Source: CAIVAT01 sp964628215 (GTDB taxonomy: Bacteria > Bacteroidota > Bacteroidia > Bacteroidales > FEN-979). Taken from it: a DNA stretch of 16,509 nucleotides. Position numbers and translations under genes: made by a program. Below the pieces are notes generated by a model, which was given only the letters and a program-made list of their open reading frames with translations, did not search any database and had not been told where the DNA came from. Below, one piece after another: positions 1 to 9,115 of this stretch (the stretch's first letter is position 1; the number at the start of each line of letters is the position of its first letter). The DNA lies in the NCBI GenBank assembly GCA_964628215.1, contig CAZVNF010000081.1:1-16509 (forward strand). Direction: 5' to 3'.

Positions 1-876
1 AAATTATGGGAGAAAAATGTAGTGACCCCGCACATTCTGGTCATGACGGCAACTCCGATTCCCCGCACCCTGGCCATGACCCTGTATGGCGATCTCGACA
101 CCTCGGTTATTGATGAATTGCCCCCCGGACGGATCCCAATCGTAACAAAGCATGTGTATGAACCCGAACGGGCCAAGGTTTTCCGCTTTATCCGGGAAAA
201 AATCGGGGAAGGACGGCAGGTATATATGGTTTATCCTTTGATTCAGGAATCAGAAACACTGGATTTGAAAAATCTGACAGATGGATACCAGGCAGTTATC
301 AAGGAATTTCCGCCTCCCCAATTTGCTGTAAGTATGGTTCACGGGCAGATGAAACAAAAAGACAAGGACGGAGAAATGCAGCGGTTCCTGGAAAAATCGA
401 CCCAGATCATGGTGGCAACGACGGTGATAGAAGTTGGTGTAGATGTGCCAAATGCATCGGTAATGGTAATTGAAAATGCCGAGCGGTTTGGTCTTTCACA
501 GTTGCATCAGTTAAGAGGCCGGGTAGGCAGGGGAGGAGATAAGTCATATTGCATCCTGATGAGTGGTTACGAACTTTCTGCTGAAGCACGGAAACGTATT
601 TCGACCATGGTGCGCACCAATGATGGGTTTGAGATCGCCGAAACTGATCTTCAGTTAAGAGGCCCGGGCGACCTTCAGGGTACACAACAGAGCGGAATCA
701 TGGATTTGCGCATTGCAGACATCGTGAAAGATGAAAAAATACTGAAATATGCCAGAAATGTTGCCGGCGAGATCATCAGTGATGATCCCTCTCTGGTAAA
801 ACCGGGAAATGACATTCTGGCACATCACTTGCGCAGCATGGACCTGAAGCAGCAAAATTGGGGGCTGATCTCATAG
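1..876 (+). CDS. recG: ATP-dependent DNA helicase RecG, C-terminal part (5' end outside window)
   Basis: RecG is a superfamily 2 helicase that reverses stalled replication forks and branch-migrates Holliday junctions. The reading frame is open from base 1, so the N-terminal wedge domain and the first helicase motifs lie upstream of the window; 291 codons remain. Visible are TATPIPRTLAMT (helicase motif III region), MVHGQM, ATTVIEVGVDVP (motif V), and QLHQLRGRVGRG (motif VI with the arginine finger). Towards the end comes LRGPGDLQGTQQSG, which matches the RecG-specific TRG region that couples ATP hydrolysis to translocation. The end of the protein looks complete, with a TAG stop at 874-876. 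pheT starts 48 bp later on the same strand. The sequence reads as an ordinary intact housekeeping gene. I am confident about the family; Mfd shares the TRG motif, but the RGPGDLQGT form and the C-terminal layout fit RecG better. Confidence 0.95.
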   Translation, partial: KLWEKNVVTPHILVMTATPIPRTLAMTLYGDLDTSVIDELPPGRIPIVTKHVYEPERAKVFRFIREKIGEGRQVYMVYPLIQESETLDLKNLTDGYQAVIKEFPPPQFAVSMVHGQMKQKDKDGEMQRFLEKSTQIMVATTVIEVGVDVPNASVMVIENAERFGLSQLHQLRGRVGRGGDKSYCILMSGYELSAEARKRISTMVRTNDGFEIAETDLQLRGPGDLQGTQQSGIMDLRIADIVKDEKILKYARNVAGEIISDDPSLVKPGNDILAHHLRSMDLKQQNWGLIS

Positions 877-895
877 GATGTACTGTTTTTATTGC

Positions 896-903
896 TAATT
901 TTG
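896..903 (+). promoter_or_regulatory. Candidate Bacteroidetes -7 box before pheT
   Basis: TAATTTTG matches the Bacteroidetes primary-sigma -7 consensus TAnnTTTG exactly and sits 21 bp before the preferred pheT start at 925. A transcript from here would begin near 910, which argues against a TTG start at 892. No clear -33 TTTG was found at the usual distance, so this is a candidate only. Confidence 0.4.
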
Positions 904-924
904 CCCTATAAATCCATTGATAAC

Positions 925-3399
925 ATGAAGATCTCTTACAATTGGCTTAAACAATACCATAACCTCGAACTTACACCTGACAAGGTGGCGGAAATGCTGA
1001 CCGGATGCGGGCTGGAAGTAGAGAGCCAGGAACTTTTTCAATCGGTAAAAGGAGGCCTTAAGGGAGTGGTAACCGGGGAGGTGCTGACATGTGAAAAACA
1101 TCCGAATTCTGACCATCTCAGCCTTACCACCGTGGATATTGGTGCGGCCGAGCCATTGCAGATCGTTTGCGGAGCCTCAAACGTTGCAAGGGGACAAAAG
1201 GTAGCGGTAGCCACCATTGGAACAACGCTATACATGGGCGACAAGGAAATTACCCTTCAGCGCACAAAAATAAGGGGTGAAGTCTCTGAAGGCATGATAT
1301 GCGCAGAAGATGAATTAGGCATCGGAGTTTCCCATGAGGGTATAATGGTTTTAGACCCAACTGTCCCCGTAGGATTGACAGCCGGTGAATATTTCAAGGT
1401 TGAAGAGGATATTTCCTTTACAATCGGTCTTACCCCGAACAGGGTCGACGCATCTTCTCACCTCGGTGTTGCGCGCGACCTGGTTGCTGTTGCCAATAGT
1501 TTTGGCTGTGAAACAGCGCTTCCGTCAACCGGAAATATGTTAAAAACCCCGGATGTGTCCGCTTTCCACATTGACAATGACAACAGGCATATCGAAGTGA
1601 TTATTGAAGATCGCGACGCATGCCCTCGTTATTCCGGAATTACGGTATCGGGAATACACGTAACCGATTCGCCCGACTGGCTGAAAAACCGTTTGCTCAG
1701 TGTGGGATTGCGACCGGTAAATAACATAGTGGATATCACCAATTTCGTGATGCTGGAACTTGGTCAGCCACTTCATGCGTTTGACAGCGATTGCATCCAT
1801 GGCAATAAAGTCATTGTTAAAAAGTATCCCAAAGGAACCAGGTTCATTACCCTCGACAATATTGAACGCAACTTGTCTGAAAATGACCTGATGATTTGCA
1901 ACTCCGCTGAACCCATGTGCATTGCAGGGGTTTTTGGAGGAGTAAAATCGGGTGTCACAGCTTTAACCAACAGCGTTTTTCTTGAAAGTGCCTGTTTTGA
2001 TCCTAAACATATTCGAAAAAGTTCCAGGTTTCATGGAATTCAAACCGATGCTTCTTTCCGGTTTGAGCGTGGCACAAATTACGACATCACGGTTTTTGCG
2101 CTCAAACGGGCTGCCATGATGATAAAAGAGATTGCCGGGGGAGAAATTTCCTCGGAAATTGTCGATGTTTATCCAGAGGTGCTGCCCCGGAAGATTGTTT
2201 CCCTGTCATTTAAAAATCTCGACCGCCTGATTGGAAAGGTTATCAACCGCGGTGTGGTGAAAACTATCCTGACCGACCTGGGAATTGTGATTCAGGAAGA
2301 AGGTTCGCAAAACGATGGCTTCCTGATGGAAATTCCGGCCTTTAAAGTGGATGTAACCCGTGAAGCCGATGTGATTGAGGAAATACTTCGGGTTTATGGC
2401 TATAATAACATTGAACTGCATGATGAAATCAGGTCTTCCCTCTCATTTACCAGGAATCCTGATCCGGAAAAAGCCCAGAACCTTGTTTCTGATTACCTGG
2501 CTTCGCACGGTTTCAGCGAAATTATGTGCAATTCATTGACAAAATCGACCTATTACGATGGAAGTCAGGATTTTCCGATTGAAAGTGCTGTGAAAATGCT
2601 TAACCCGATCAGCCGCGACCTGGATGTGATGAGGCAGACATTGCTTTTTGGTACCCTGGAAAGCCTTGTTTTTAATCAAAACCGCAAGGTGACCGACCTG
2701 AAAATGTTTGAATTCGGAAGGGTTTATTCTATCGGAAACGACCAAAACGATCCCCTGAAGGGTTACCATGAAGAAAAGCACCTGGCACTCGTAATGACTG
2801 GCCGTAACCAGCCTGAAAACTGGAATGTGACCGATCGGCAGGTGGATTTTTACGACTTAAAAGGATTTCTGGACGGACTTTGTGAAAAACTTTCGGTCAA
2901 CCGGGATCAGTGGCAATTTCAACCTTGTACAACAGCGAGCATTGAAGCAGGGATGCAGTTACTTGTAAACGGACGAAGTGTTGCCATCATGGGGTCTGTC
3001 AGTAAAAAGGTTTTGCAGGCTTTCGATTGCAGGCAACCGGTTTTTTTCGCAGAGGTAAACTGGGACATTCTTTTTTCACAGATCCCGGGTAAAAGTATTC
3101 AATACAAGGCAATTTCGAAATTTCCTGAAGTCAGGCGCGACCTTGCAATTTTGGTGGATAAAGAGGTTACCTTTGCTCAAATAGAAAAACTCGCATTTCA
3201 GACTGAACGGAAGCTGTTGAAGAAAGTCGGGTTGTTCGACGTGTATGAGGGCGAAAAAATAGTTCCCGGAAAGAAGTCCTATGCACTTAGTCTCATCCTT
3301 CTGGATGAGGAGACTACGTTAACTGATAAAGTAATCGAAAAAACCATGGAAAAGATCCTGAAAGCGATGATATCCGGGTTAAATGCACAGCTCAGATAA
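925..3399 (+). CDS. pheT: Phenylalanine--tRNA ligase beta subunit
   Basis: PheT is the beta subunit of the alpha2-beta2 enzyme that charges tRNA-Phe in the cytoplasm. The length of 824 residues is normal for the bacterial long form. Domains in order are an N-terminal helical start (MKISYNWLKQY), an EMAP/tRNA-binding OB fold at about 42-150 with HPNSDHL and VCGASN, the B3/B4 editing region, a B5 domain from about 420, a catalytic-like core beginning near EEILRVYGYNNI (about 485), and a C-terminal ferredoxin-like anticodon-binding domain from about 728 (SKFPEVRRDLAILVD). The ATG at 925 is preferred over an in-frame TTG at 892 because homologues begin MKISYNWLK and because a -7-like box lies between the two. 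No pheS is adjacent; the two subunit genes are often unlinked in Bacteroidota. The next gene starts 7 bp after the stop, suggesting co-transcription. Confidence 0.97.
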   Translation: MKISYNWLKQYHNLELTPDKVAEMLTGCGLEVESQELFQSVKGGLKGVVTGEVLTCEKHPNSDHLSLTTVDIGAAEPLQIVCGASNVARGQKVAVATIGTTLYMGDKEITLQRTKIRGEVSEGMICAEDELGIGVSHEGIMVLDPTVPVGLTAGEYFKVEEDISFTIGLTPNRVDASSHLGVARDLVAVANSFGCETALPSTGNMLKTPDVSAFHIDNDNRHIEVIIEDRDACPRYSGITVSGIHVTDSPDWLKNRLLSVGLRPVNNIVDITNFVMLELGQPLHAFDSDCIHGNKVIVKKYPKGTRFITLDNIERNLSENDLMICNSAEPMCIAGVFGGVKSGVTALTNSVFLESACFDPKHIRKSSRFHGIQTDASFRFERGTNYDITVFALKRAAMMIKEIAGGEISSEIVDVYPEVLPRKIVSLSFKNLDRLIGKVINRGVVKTILTDLGIVIQEEGSQNDGFLMEIPAFKVDVTREADVIEEILRVYGYNNIELHDEIRSSLSFTRNPDPEKAQNLVSDYLASHGFSEIMCNSLTKSTYYDGSQDFPIESAVKMLNPISRDLDVMRQTLLFGTLESLVFNQNRKVTDLKMFEFGRVYSIGNDQNDPLKGYHEEKHLALVMTGRNQPENWNVTDRQVDFYDLKGFLDGLCEKLSVNRDQWQFQPCTTASIEAGMQLLVNGRSVAIMGSVSKKVLQAFDCRQPVFFAEVNWDILFSQIPGKSIQYKAISKFPEVRRDLAILVDKEVTFAQIEKLAFQTERKLLKKVGLFDVYEGEKIVPGKKSYALSLILLDEETTLTDKVIEKTMEKILKAMISGLNAQLR

Positions 3400-3406
3400 T
3401 TACGCT

Positions 3407-4636
3407 ATGGATATTCAAGCAATTAAGCAACGGTTTGGCATCATCGGCAACTCACCTATTCTCGACCGGGCTATCGATATTGCACGCCAGGTTGCCGCAA
3501 CTGACATTACGGTGCTGATTAGCGGAGAAAGCGGCACTGGTAAAGAGTTTTTTCCAAAAATCATCCATCAGCTGAGTGCCCGCAAGCATGGTCCCTATAT
3601 CGCTGTGAATTGCGGGGCTATTCCTGAAGGAACCATCGACTCAGAGCTTTTTGGACATGAAAAAGGGTCCTTTACCGGGGCTCATGAAGCCAGGAAAGGC
3701 TATTTTGAAGTCGTTGACGGAGGAACGATCTTTCTTGATGAGGTTGCAGAACTCCCGCTGGGCACACAGGTAAGGCTGCTGAGGGTGCTTGAGTCCGGGG
3801 AATTCATGCGGGTTGGATCTTCAAAAGTGCTGAAGACGAATGTCCGCGTGGTTGGAGCAACCAACGTAAACATTCCCGATGCCATCTCCAACGGAAAATT
3901 CAGGCAGGACCTCTATTACCGTTTGAATACTGTTCCAATCCTGGTTCCGCCCCTGCGTGAAAGAAAGGAGGATATTTATCTGTTATTCAGGAAGTTTGCT
4001 TCTGATGCAGCTGAAAAATACCGGATGCCTGCCATCCAGCTTGATGAAGATGCGCAACAAGTGCTCAGAAATTTCAGATGGCCCGGCAACATACGGCAAC
4101 TGAAGAATTTAACAGAACAGATTTCCATCATTGAGAAAAACAGGATGATTGATGGTGCTATTCTTCTCAAGTACATGCCGCAGGGCCAGTCAAGTGAGCT
4201 TCCGGTTTTGTATAAAGGGGAGGATTCCGGAAAATTCAATGAACGTGAGCTGCTTTACAAGGTTCTTTTTGATATGAAAAAGGACATGAACGATTTAAAG
4301 CAGCTTGTGATGAATTTACTCCGGCAGGATGATGATATCAGTAACAACATCGGGGAGAACACCCATCTGATTCAACGACTTTATAAGGACCTGGAAACTG
4401 CCAAGGACCCTTCAGGACCAATCCTTGTGCGCCGTCCGGAACCACACTATGATGAACAGGAGGCGGTGCAGGAGCCTGAGGAATTTGAAGAATCCCTGTC
4501 TCTTGAGAAAAAGGAGATGGATTTTATCAGAAGGGCGTTAACCAAACATGAAGGGAAGCGCAAAGATGCTGCAAACGAGCTTGGAATTTCAGAGAGGACA
4601 CTTTACCGGAAGATAAAAGAATATGACATTGAATAG
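3407..4636 (+). CDS. Sigma-54-dependent transcriptional activator, AAA+ plus Fis-type HTH, no receiver domain
   Basis: Proteins of this family use ATP hydrolysis to remodel the closed complex of RNA polymerase with sigma-54. From ATG 3407 the product has 409 residues: almost no N-terminal sensor, a AAA+ domain at about 10-245, a linker rich in charged residues, and a Fis-type helix-turn-helix at about 373-407 (RKDAANELGISERTLYRKI). Visible motifs are Walker A GESGTGKE (40-47), the sigma-54 contact loop as GSFTGA (87-92) instead of the usual GAFTGA, Walker B GGTIFLDE (105-112), the arginine region FRQDLYYRLN (165-174), and WPGNIRQL (225-232). An alternative ATG at 3383 would overlap pheT by 17 nt; 3407 is preferred because homologues start close to MDIQAIKQRFGIIG. 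The absence of a receiver or GAF domain means activity is probably set by abundance or by a partner protein. It lies upstream of lptE and secG, suggesting a link to envelope biogenesis (inference). Confidence 0.93.
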   Translation: MDIQAIKQRFGIIGNSPILDRAIDIARQVAATDITVLISGESGTGKEFFPKIIHQLSARKHGPYIAVNCGAIPEGTIDSELFGHEKGSFTGAHEARKGYFEVVDGGTIFLDEVAELPLGTQVRLLRVLESGEFMRVGSSKVLKTNVRVVGATNVNIPDAISNGKFRQDLYYRLNTVPILVPPLRERKEDIYLLFRKFASDAAEKYRMPAIQLDEDAQQVLRNFRWPGNIRQLKNLTEQISIIEKNRMIDGAILLKYMPQGQSSELPVLYKGEDSGKFNERELLYKVLFDMKKDMNDLKQLVMNLLRQDDDISNNIGENTHLIQRLYKDLETAKDPSGPILVRRPEPHYDEQEAVQEPEEFEESLSLEKKEMDFIRRALTKHEGKRKDAANELGISERTLYRKIKEYDIE

Positions 4637-4652
4637 TTTTACCGGTGGTTAT

Positions 4653-5156
4653 ATGAAATGGATCACGCCAGTACTGATGCTGTTGTTGTTTCTTGCACCG
4701 TCATGCCGCGTAAGTTATTCATTTACCGGTGCATCCATATCACCCAGTGTTAAAACCGTGTCTATTGCCTATGTTCCTAACAATGCGGGTTTGGTTGTTC
4801 CCACCCTGTCGCGAACATTCACCGATGCCTTGCGGAATTATTTTACCTCGCAAACCAACCTTGTGCTGGTAGATCGAAACGGTGATCTCAATCTTGATGG
4901 ATCTATCACACAGTATGCGGTTATACCCGTAGCAATTCAGGGGAATGAAACAGCAGCGCTAAACCGCCTGACCATCATTGTAAATATGAAATTTACCAAT
5001 AAAACGGATCCGAAGCAGAACTGGGAAACAACATTTTCACGTTACCAGGATTATTCCAGTTCATTTAATCTTTCATCCGTACAGGATGGTCTCATTACGG
5101 ATATTACCGGAGAACTTGTACAGGATATTTTCAATAAATCGGTAGTGAACTGGTAA
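4653..5156 (+). CDS. lptE: LptE-like lipoprotein (LPS-assembly family)
   Basis: The product is 167 residues from ATG 4653. In the LptE family the lipoprotein plugs the LptD barrel and helps place lipopolysaccharide in the outer leaflet of the outer membrane. The N-terminus is MKW followed by a hydrophobic stretch and the lipobox-like LAPSC, then CRVSYSFTGASISPSVKTVS, which resembles Bacteroidetes LptE-like proteins (YSFTGASI). Proline at -2 of the lipobox is not canonical, although lipoboxes in this phylum are loose. The middle contains LSRTFTDALRNYFTSQTNL and VDRNGDLNLDGSITQYAV, matching the family pattern of a helix followed by strands. An upstream ATG at 4623 overlaps the regulator by 14 nt and would place ten polar residues before the signal peptide, so 4653 is chosen. 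It sits 16 bp after the regulator and 26 bp before the TPR-like gene. The symbol is by family resemblance only. Confidence 0.82.
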   Translation: MKWITPVLMLLLFLAPSCRVSYSFTGASISPSVKTVSIAYVPNNAGLVVPTLSRTFTDALRNYFTSQTNLVLVDRNGDLNLDGSITQYAVIPVAIQGNETAALNRLTIIVNMKFTNKTDPKQNWETTFSRYQDYSSSFNLSSVQDGLITDITGELVQDIFNKSVVNW

Positions 5157-5182
5157 TCAGGGCAGACAATGAAGCAACACGC

Positions 5183-5908
5183 ATGAACAGCCAGCAATTT
5201 TCATACTACTTATCCAACCCTGGTCTTATTGATGATGAGGGGCTAAGAATGCTGGAGGACCTGGTGGCGCATCATCCGTACTTCCAATCCGGACAGTTGT
5301 TGCTTGCGTGTAATTTGTATGTAACAGAAAATCAACAATATTCGCTCCAGCTGAAGAAGGCCGCCGCCTATGCCGGAGATCGCCGGAATCTGAGGGAGCT
5401 TATCGGGCAGGCTAAAAAGAGAAGCGACTATTTACCTGCTGACATCGTGATGCCGTCCCCGCCTCCCCCGATTGAATACCCTGAGCCTGAGCGGCCGTTC
5501 ACGCCTGTTGATTCCATTCCCATCGCCTCCATGCCCTATGAACGCATGACCCAGGAAGAACTTCTGGCAATTGTCAAACACAGGCTTGAGGAAATTAATG
5601 CCGGAAAAAACCATGACCAGGTGATTTCCGCCGAACCCGATGTTTTACCGACGAAAGCATCTCTGATTGAAAAATTTATCAAGGAAGAGCCCAGGATTTC
5701 CAAACCCAGGGCTTCCTTCTTCAGTGCAGCCGACAGCGCCTTCCACAGCAACTTTGATGAAGAGGAAATTGTGAGTGAAACACTGGCACAATTATATGCA
5801 CAGCAAGGCAATATGCAGAAGGCCATACATATTTATGAGAAATTATCTTTGATTAATCAAGAAAAAAGTCGTTACTTTGCAGCCCAAATTGAAAAACTTA
5901 ATTCCTGA
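5183..5908 (+). CDS. Uncharacterised TPR-like protein between lptE and secG
   Basis: The product is 241 residues with no signal peptide or membrane segment, so probably cytoplasmic. The N-terminal 75 residues look helical (FSYYLSNPGLIDDEGLRMLE, then HHPYFQSGQLLLACNLY) and resemble a degenerate tetratricopeptide region. The middle, about 85-190, is low in structure and rich in proline and charged residues (PSPPPPIEYPEPERP). The last 45 residues form a TPR-like unit, SETLAQLYAQQGNMQKAIHIYEKL, ending FAAQIEKLN. I recognise this as a conserved Bacteroidetes hypothetical family with a long variable linker, but I know of no assigned function. The location, 26 bp after lptE and 53 bp before secG, suggests it is co-transcribed with envelope genes and may be an adaptor for protein complexes; that is inference. 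The ATG at 5183 is the first start compatible with homologous N-termini. Confidence 0.8.
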   Translation: MNSQQFSYYLSNPGLIDDEGLRMLEDLVAHHPYFQSGQLLLACNLYVTENQQYSLQLKKAAAYAGDRRNLRELIGQAKKRSDYLPADIVMPSPPPPIEYPEPERPFTPVDSIPIASMPYERMTQEELLAIVKHRLEEINAGKNHDQVISAEPDVLPTKASLIEKFIKEEPRISKPRASFFSAADSAFHSNFDEEEIVSETLAQLYAQQGNMQKAIHIYEKLSLINQEKSRYFAAQIEKLNS

Positions 5909-5930
5909 TGGGAAATTTGGGTATTCGTTC

Positions 5931-5958
5931 GTAAATCACAAATCATAAATCGTAAATC
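5931..5958 (+). repeat. Four-unit 7-bp tandem repeat, RYAAATC, upstream of secG
   Basis: The core AAATC occurs at 5933, 5940, 5947 and 5954, an exact 7-bp period. The full units are GTAAATC, ACAAATC, ATAAATC and GTAAATC. The array ends 3 bp before the secG ATG, so it fills the leader where ribosome binding would occur. A period of 7 is not a multiple of 3, and the array is non-coding. The effect on expression is unknown. Confidence 0.8.
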
Positions 5959-5961
5959 AAA

Positions 5962-6297
5962 ATGGGTCTTTACATTTTAATCTCCGTTCTTATCCTGATC
6001 GTCTGTGTTTTGATGGTGTTGGTTGTATTAGTTCAGAATTCTAAAGGTGGCGGGCTGGCATCGAATTTCGCCTCTTCAAACCAGTTCATGGGTGTACGGA
6101 AAACGGCTGATTTTCTTGAAAAAACCACCTGGACATTGGCCCTTACTCTATTGGTTCTGAGTCTTTTTTCTATTTTTGTCATACCAAAATCACAGGGGAA
6201 AACGGATGCAACCCAAAGTGAAATTCAGAAGCAGATCGACGAAAGCAAAACTGCCCCTATAAAGGATTTCCAGGCACCACCTGAGCAGAAGAAGTAA
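5962..6297 (+). CDS. secG: Preprotein translocase subunit SecG
   Basis: SecG is the small non-essential subunit of the SecYEG channel in the inner membrane and assists SecA-driven export. The 111 residue product has two hydrophobic segments, at about 2-24 and 53-73, joined by the family loop (VLVQNSKGGGLASNF, then SSNQFMG). This is the usual bacterial SecG pattern. After the second segment comes a polar charged tail of about 35 residues (QSEIQKQIDESKTAP), longer than the E. coli tail but common in Bacteroidota. It is the last gene of the run that begins with recG or pheT and is followed 30 bp later by a strong hairpin terminator. The leader upstream holds a 7-bp tandem repeat, recorded separately. 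The start is well supported because translation from 5962 gives the standard membrane-first N-terminus. Confidence 0.95.
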   Translation: MGLYILISVLILIVCVLMVLVVLVQNSKGGGLASNFASSNQFMGVRKTADFLEKTTWTLALTLLVLSLFSIFVIPKSQGKTDATQSEIQKQIDESKTAPIKDFQAPPEQKK

Positions 6298-6327
6298 CCT
6301 CATTCCATTTTTCATTCCATTTTTTCG

Positions 6328-6358
6328 TGTCAGATTGTCAGCACAGTCTGACATTTTT
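6328..6358 (+). terminator. Intrinsic terminator after secG
   Basis: An 11-bp stem (6328-6338 with 6343-6353, including one G-T pair) with a 4-nt CAGC loop is followed directly by TTTTT. It lies 30 bp after the secG stop and marks the end of the upstream operon, separating it from groES. Confidence 0.85.
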
Positions 6359-6497
6359 ATTTATTTCTGGCCATAAACTGAAAAAATGTCCAGATTTTTT
6401 CGTCTGATCTCTTTTGGCACAGGTTATGACATATTGGAGGTACCTGCATTAAAAAGGTAAAAAAATTGTAGTGTTTAACTTTAAATTATAACGTAAA
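6359..6497 (+). promoter_or_regulatory. groES leader with a weak -24/-12-like element, no CIRCE
   Basis: This 139 bp stretch must hold the groESL promoter. I find no CIRCE dyad (TTAGCACTC with its inverse), so HrcA control is not supported here. TTTTGGCAC at 6412-6420 followed by ATGAC at 6426-6430 has the GG-N10-GN spacing of a sigma-54 site, but the invariant GC at -12 reads GA. TAACTTTA at 6476-6483 differs from the TAnnTTTG -7 box only at its last base and is an alternative for the primary sigma factor. Neither is certain. Confidence 0.3.
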
Positions 6498-6776
6498 ATG
6501 GCAAATGTGAAGATTAAACCGTTGGCTGACCGTGTATTGGTTGAAGCTGCCGCGGCAGAAGACAAGACAGCTGGGGGAATTATTATTCCTGATACAGCCA
6601 AAGAAAAACCTCAGAAAGGAACTGTTGTTGCAGTTGGTCCCGGCAAAAAGGATGAACCCATGACCGTTAAAGTTGGTGACAGTGTGCTTTACGGCAAGTA
6701 CGCCGGTACTGAAATCACCGTTGATGGAGAGAATTACCTGATCATGCGCGAATCGGATATCGTTGCTGTAATTTAA
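6498..6776 (+). CDS. groES: Co-chaperonin GroES (10 kDa)
   Basis: GroES forms the heptameric lid that closes the GroEL folding chamber in an ATP-dependent cycle in the cytoplasm. The 92 residue product has the expected architecture: an opening strand (VKIKPLADRVLVE), the mobile loop KTAGGIIIPDTAKEKP with the hydrophobic III tripeptide that docks on GroEL, the roof region VVAVGPGK, and the closing strands VKVGDSVLYGKYAGTEI and YLIMRESDIVAVI. Length is close to the usual 95-97. groEL starts 51 bp downstream on the same strand with no terminator between them, so the two form the standard operon. No oddities were seen. Confidence 0.98.
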   Translation: MANVKIKPLADRVLVEAAAAEDKTAGGIIIPDTAKEKPQKGTVVAVGPGKKDEPMTVKVGDSVLYGKYAGTEITVDGENYLIMRESDIVAVI

Positions 6777-6827
6777 TCATTCATTGCATTTAAGTAATTA
6801 GTAAACAATATATTAAAAATTAAAACA

Positions 6828-8465
<1,638 letters not shown>

Positions 8466-8489
8466 CCGTTAACAACATTGTTGAAAAAG

Positions 8490-8513
8490 GCCCTGAGAAA
8501 TCAGGGCTTTTTT
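8490..8513 (+). terminator. Intrinsic terminator after groEL
   Basis: GCCCTGA (8490-8496) pairs with TCAGGGC (8501-8507) around a GAAA tetraloop, followed by TTTTTT. Preceding A residues extend the stem. This closes the groESL operon. Confidence 0.92.
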
Positions 8514-8554
8514 ATTATATTTTACCTAATATTGTACCAGTTAAAATTTCGGAT

Positions 8555-9115
8555 ATGAGATACAGCGTTTATTTGATTGTTTATGTCCTGCTCCTGAGTT
8601 TGCCTGGTTTACCCGTATTTGCTCAGAAACAGCCCCTGCCATATAACCTTCCCCTTGATCCTGATTCTAAAAAAATCATGTACCGTGAGGTAGTTGAGCA
8701 GGAGGGGAAACCGGCATATCTGTATGATAAAGCCATTGAATGGTTCGGTTATTATTACCTGAATGCTCAATCGGTGTACTCTGTGCAGAGTAAAGAAAAT
8801 GGTAAAATAGAAGGAGTTGGAAGAATGAAAATCTATTATACCGATGAGGCTACAGGAGTTACCAGGGACGGAGGATTGATCCTCTACCAGATAAAGATGG
8901 AGTTGAAAGATAATAAATACAGATATACGTTAATGGATTTCAATTTGAAAGGGCCATCGAGGCAGCCAATCGAAAAGTGGATGAATAAATCCGACCCTGC
9001 ATATAATTCAAACTGGGATTCTTACCTTTACCAGGTTGATACCACGATGCAACGACTTATTTCTTCCATGAAAGAAAAAATGAAACCCACGGTTATCAAA
9101 AAAGATGAGTGGTAG
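8555..9115 (+). CDS. Secreted DUF4468-like protein
   Basis: The product is 186 residues. A Sec signal peptide is clear: MRYSVY, a hydrophobic core to about residue 20, then VFA with probable cleavage before Q24, giving a periplasmic or exported protein. There is no lipobox cysteine. The mature part resembles DUF4468, a Bacteroidetes family with a predicted TBP-like fold: KKIMYREVVEQEGKPAYLYD, then AIEWFGYYYL, a strand set around GRMKIYY and LYQIKMELKDNKYRYTLMDF, and a helical end where WDSYLYQVDTTMQRLISSMK fits the family. No catalytic motif is visible and function is unknown. The last 11 nt overlap rlmN, suggesting translational coupling, although the two products have no obvious functional link. 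A one-mismatch -7 box (TAATATTG, 8527-8534) lies upstream. The family call is by pattern recognition and would need a profile search. Confidence 0.72.
   Translation: MRYSVYLIVYVLLLSLPGLPVFAQKQPLPYNLPLDPDSKKIMYREVVEQEGKPAYLYDKAIEWFGYYYLNAQSVYSVQSKENGKIEGVGRMKIYYTDEATGVTRDGGLILYQIKMELKDNKYRYTLMDFNLKGPSRQPIEKWMNKSDPAYNSNWDSYLYQVDTTMQRLISSMKEKMKPTVIKKDEW

Noticed and set aside
892..924. N-terminal extension of pheT from TTG 892
   Set aside because: The extra 11 residues are not typical of PheT, and a -7-like box overlaps this stretch.
5931..5958. CRISPR array
   Set aside because: The repeats are 7 bp and contiguous, without spacers; this is a simple tandem repeat.
6359..6497. CIRCE (HrcA operator) before groES
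   Set aside because: No TTAGCACTC half-site or its inverse is present in the leader.
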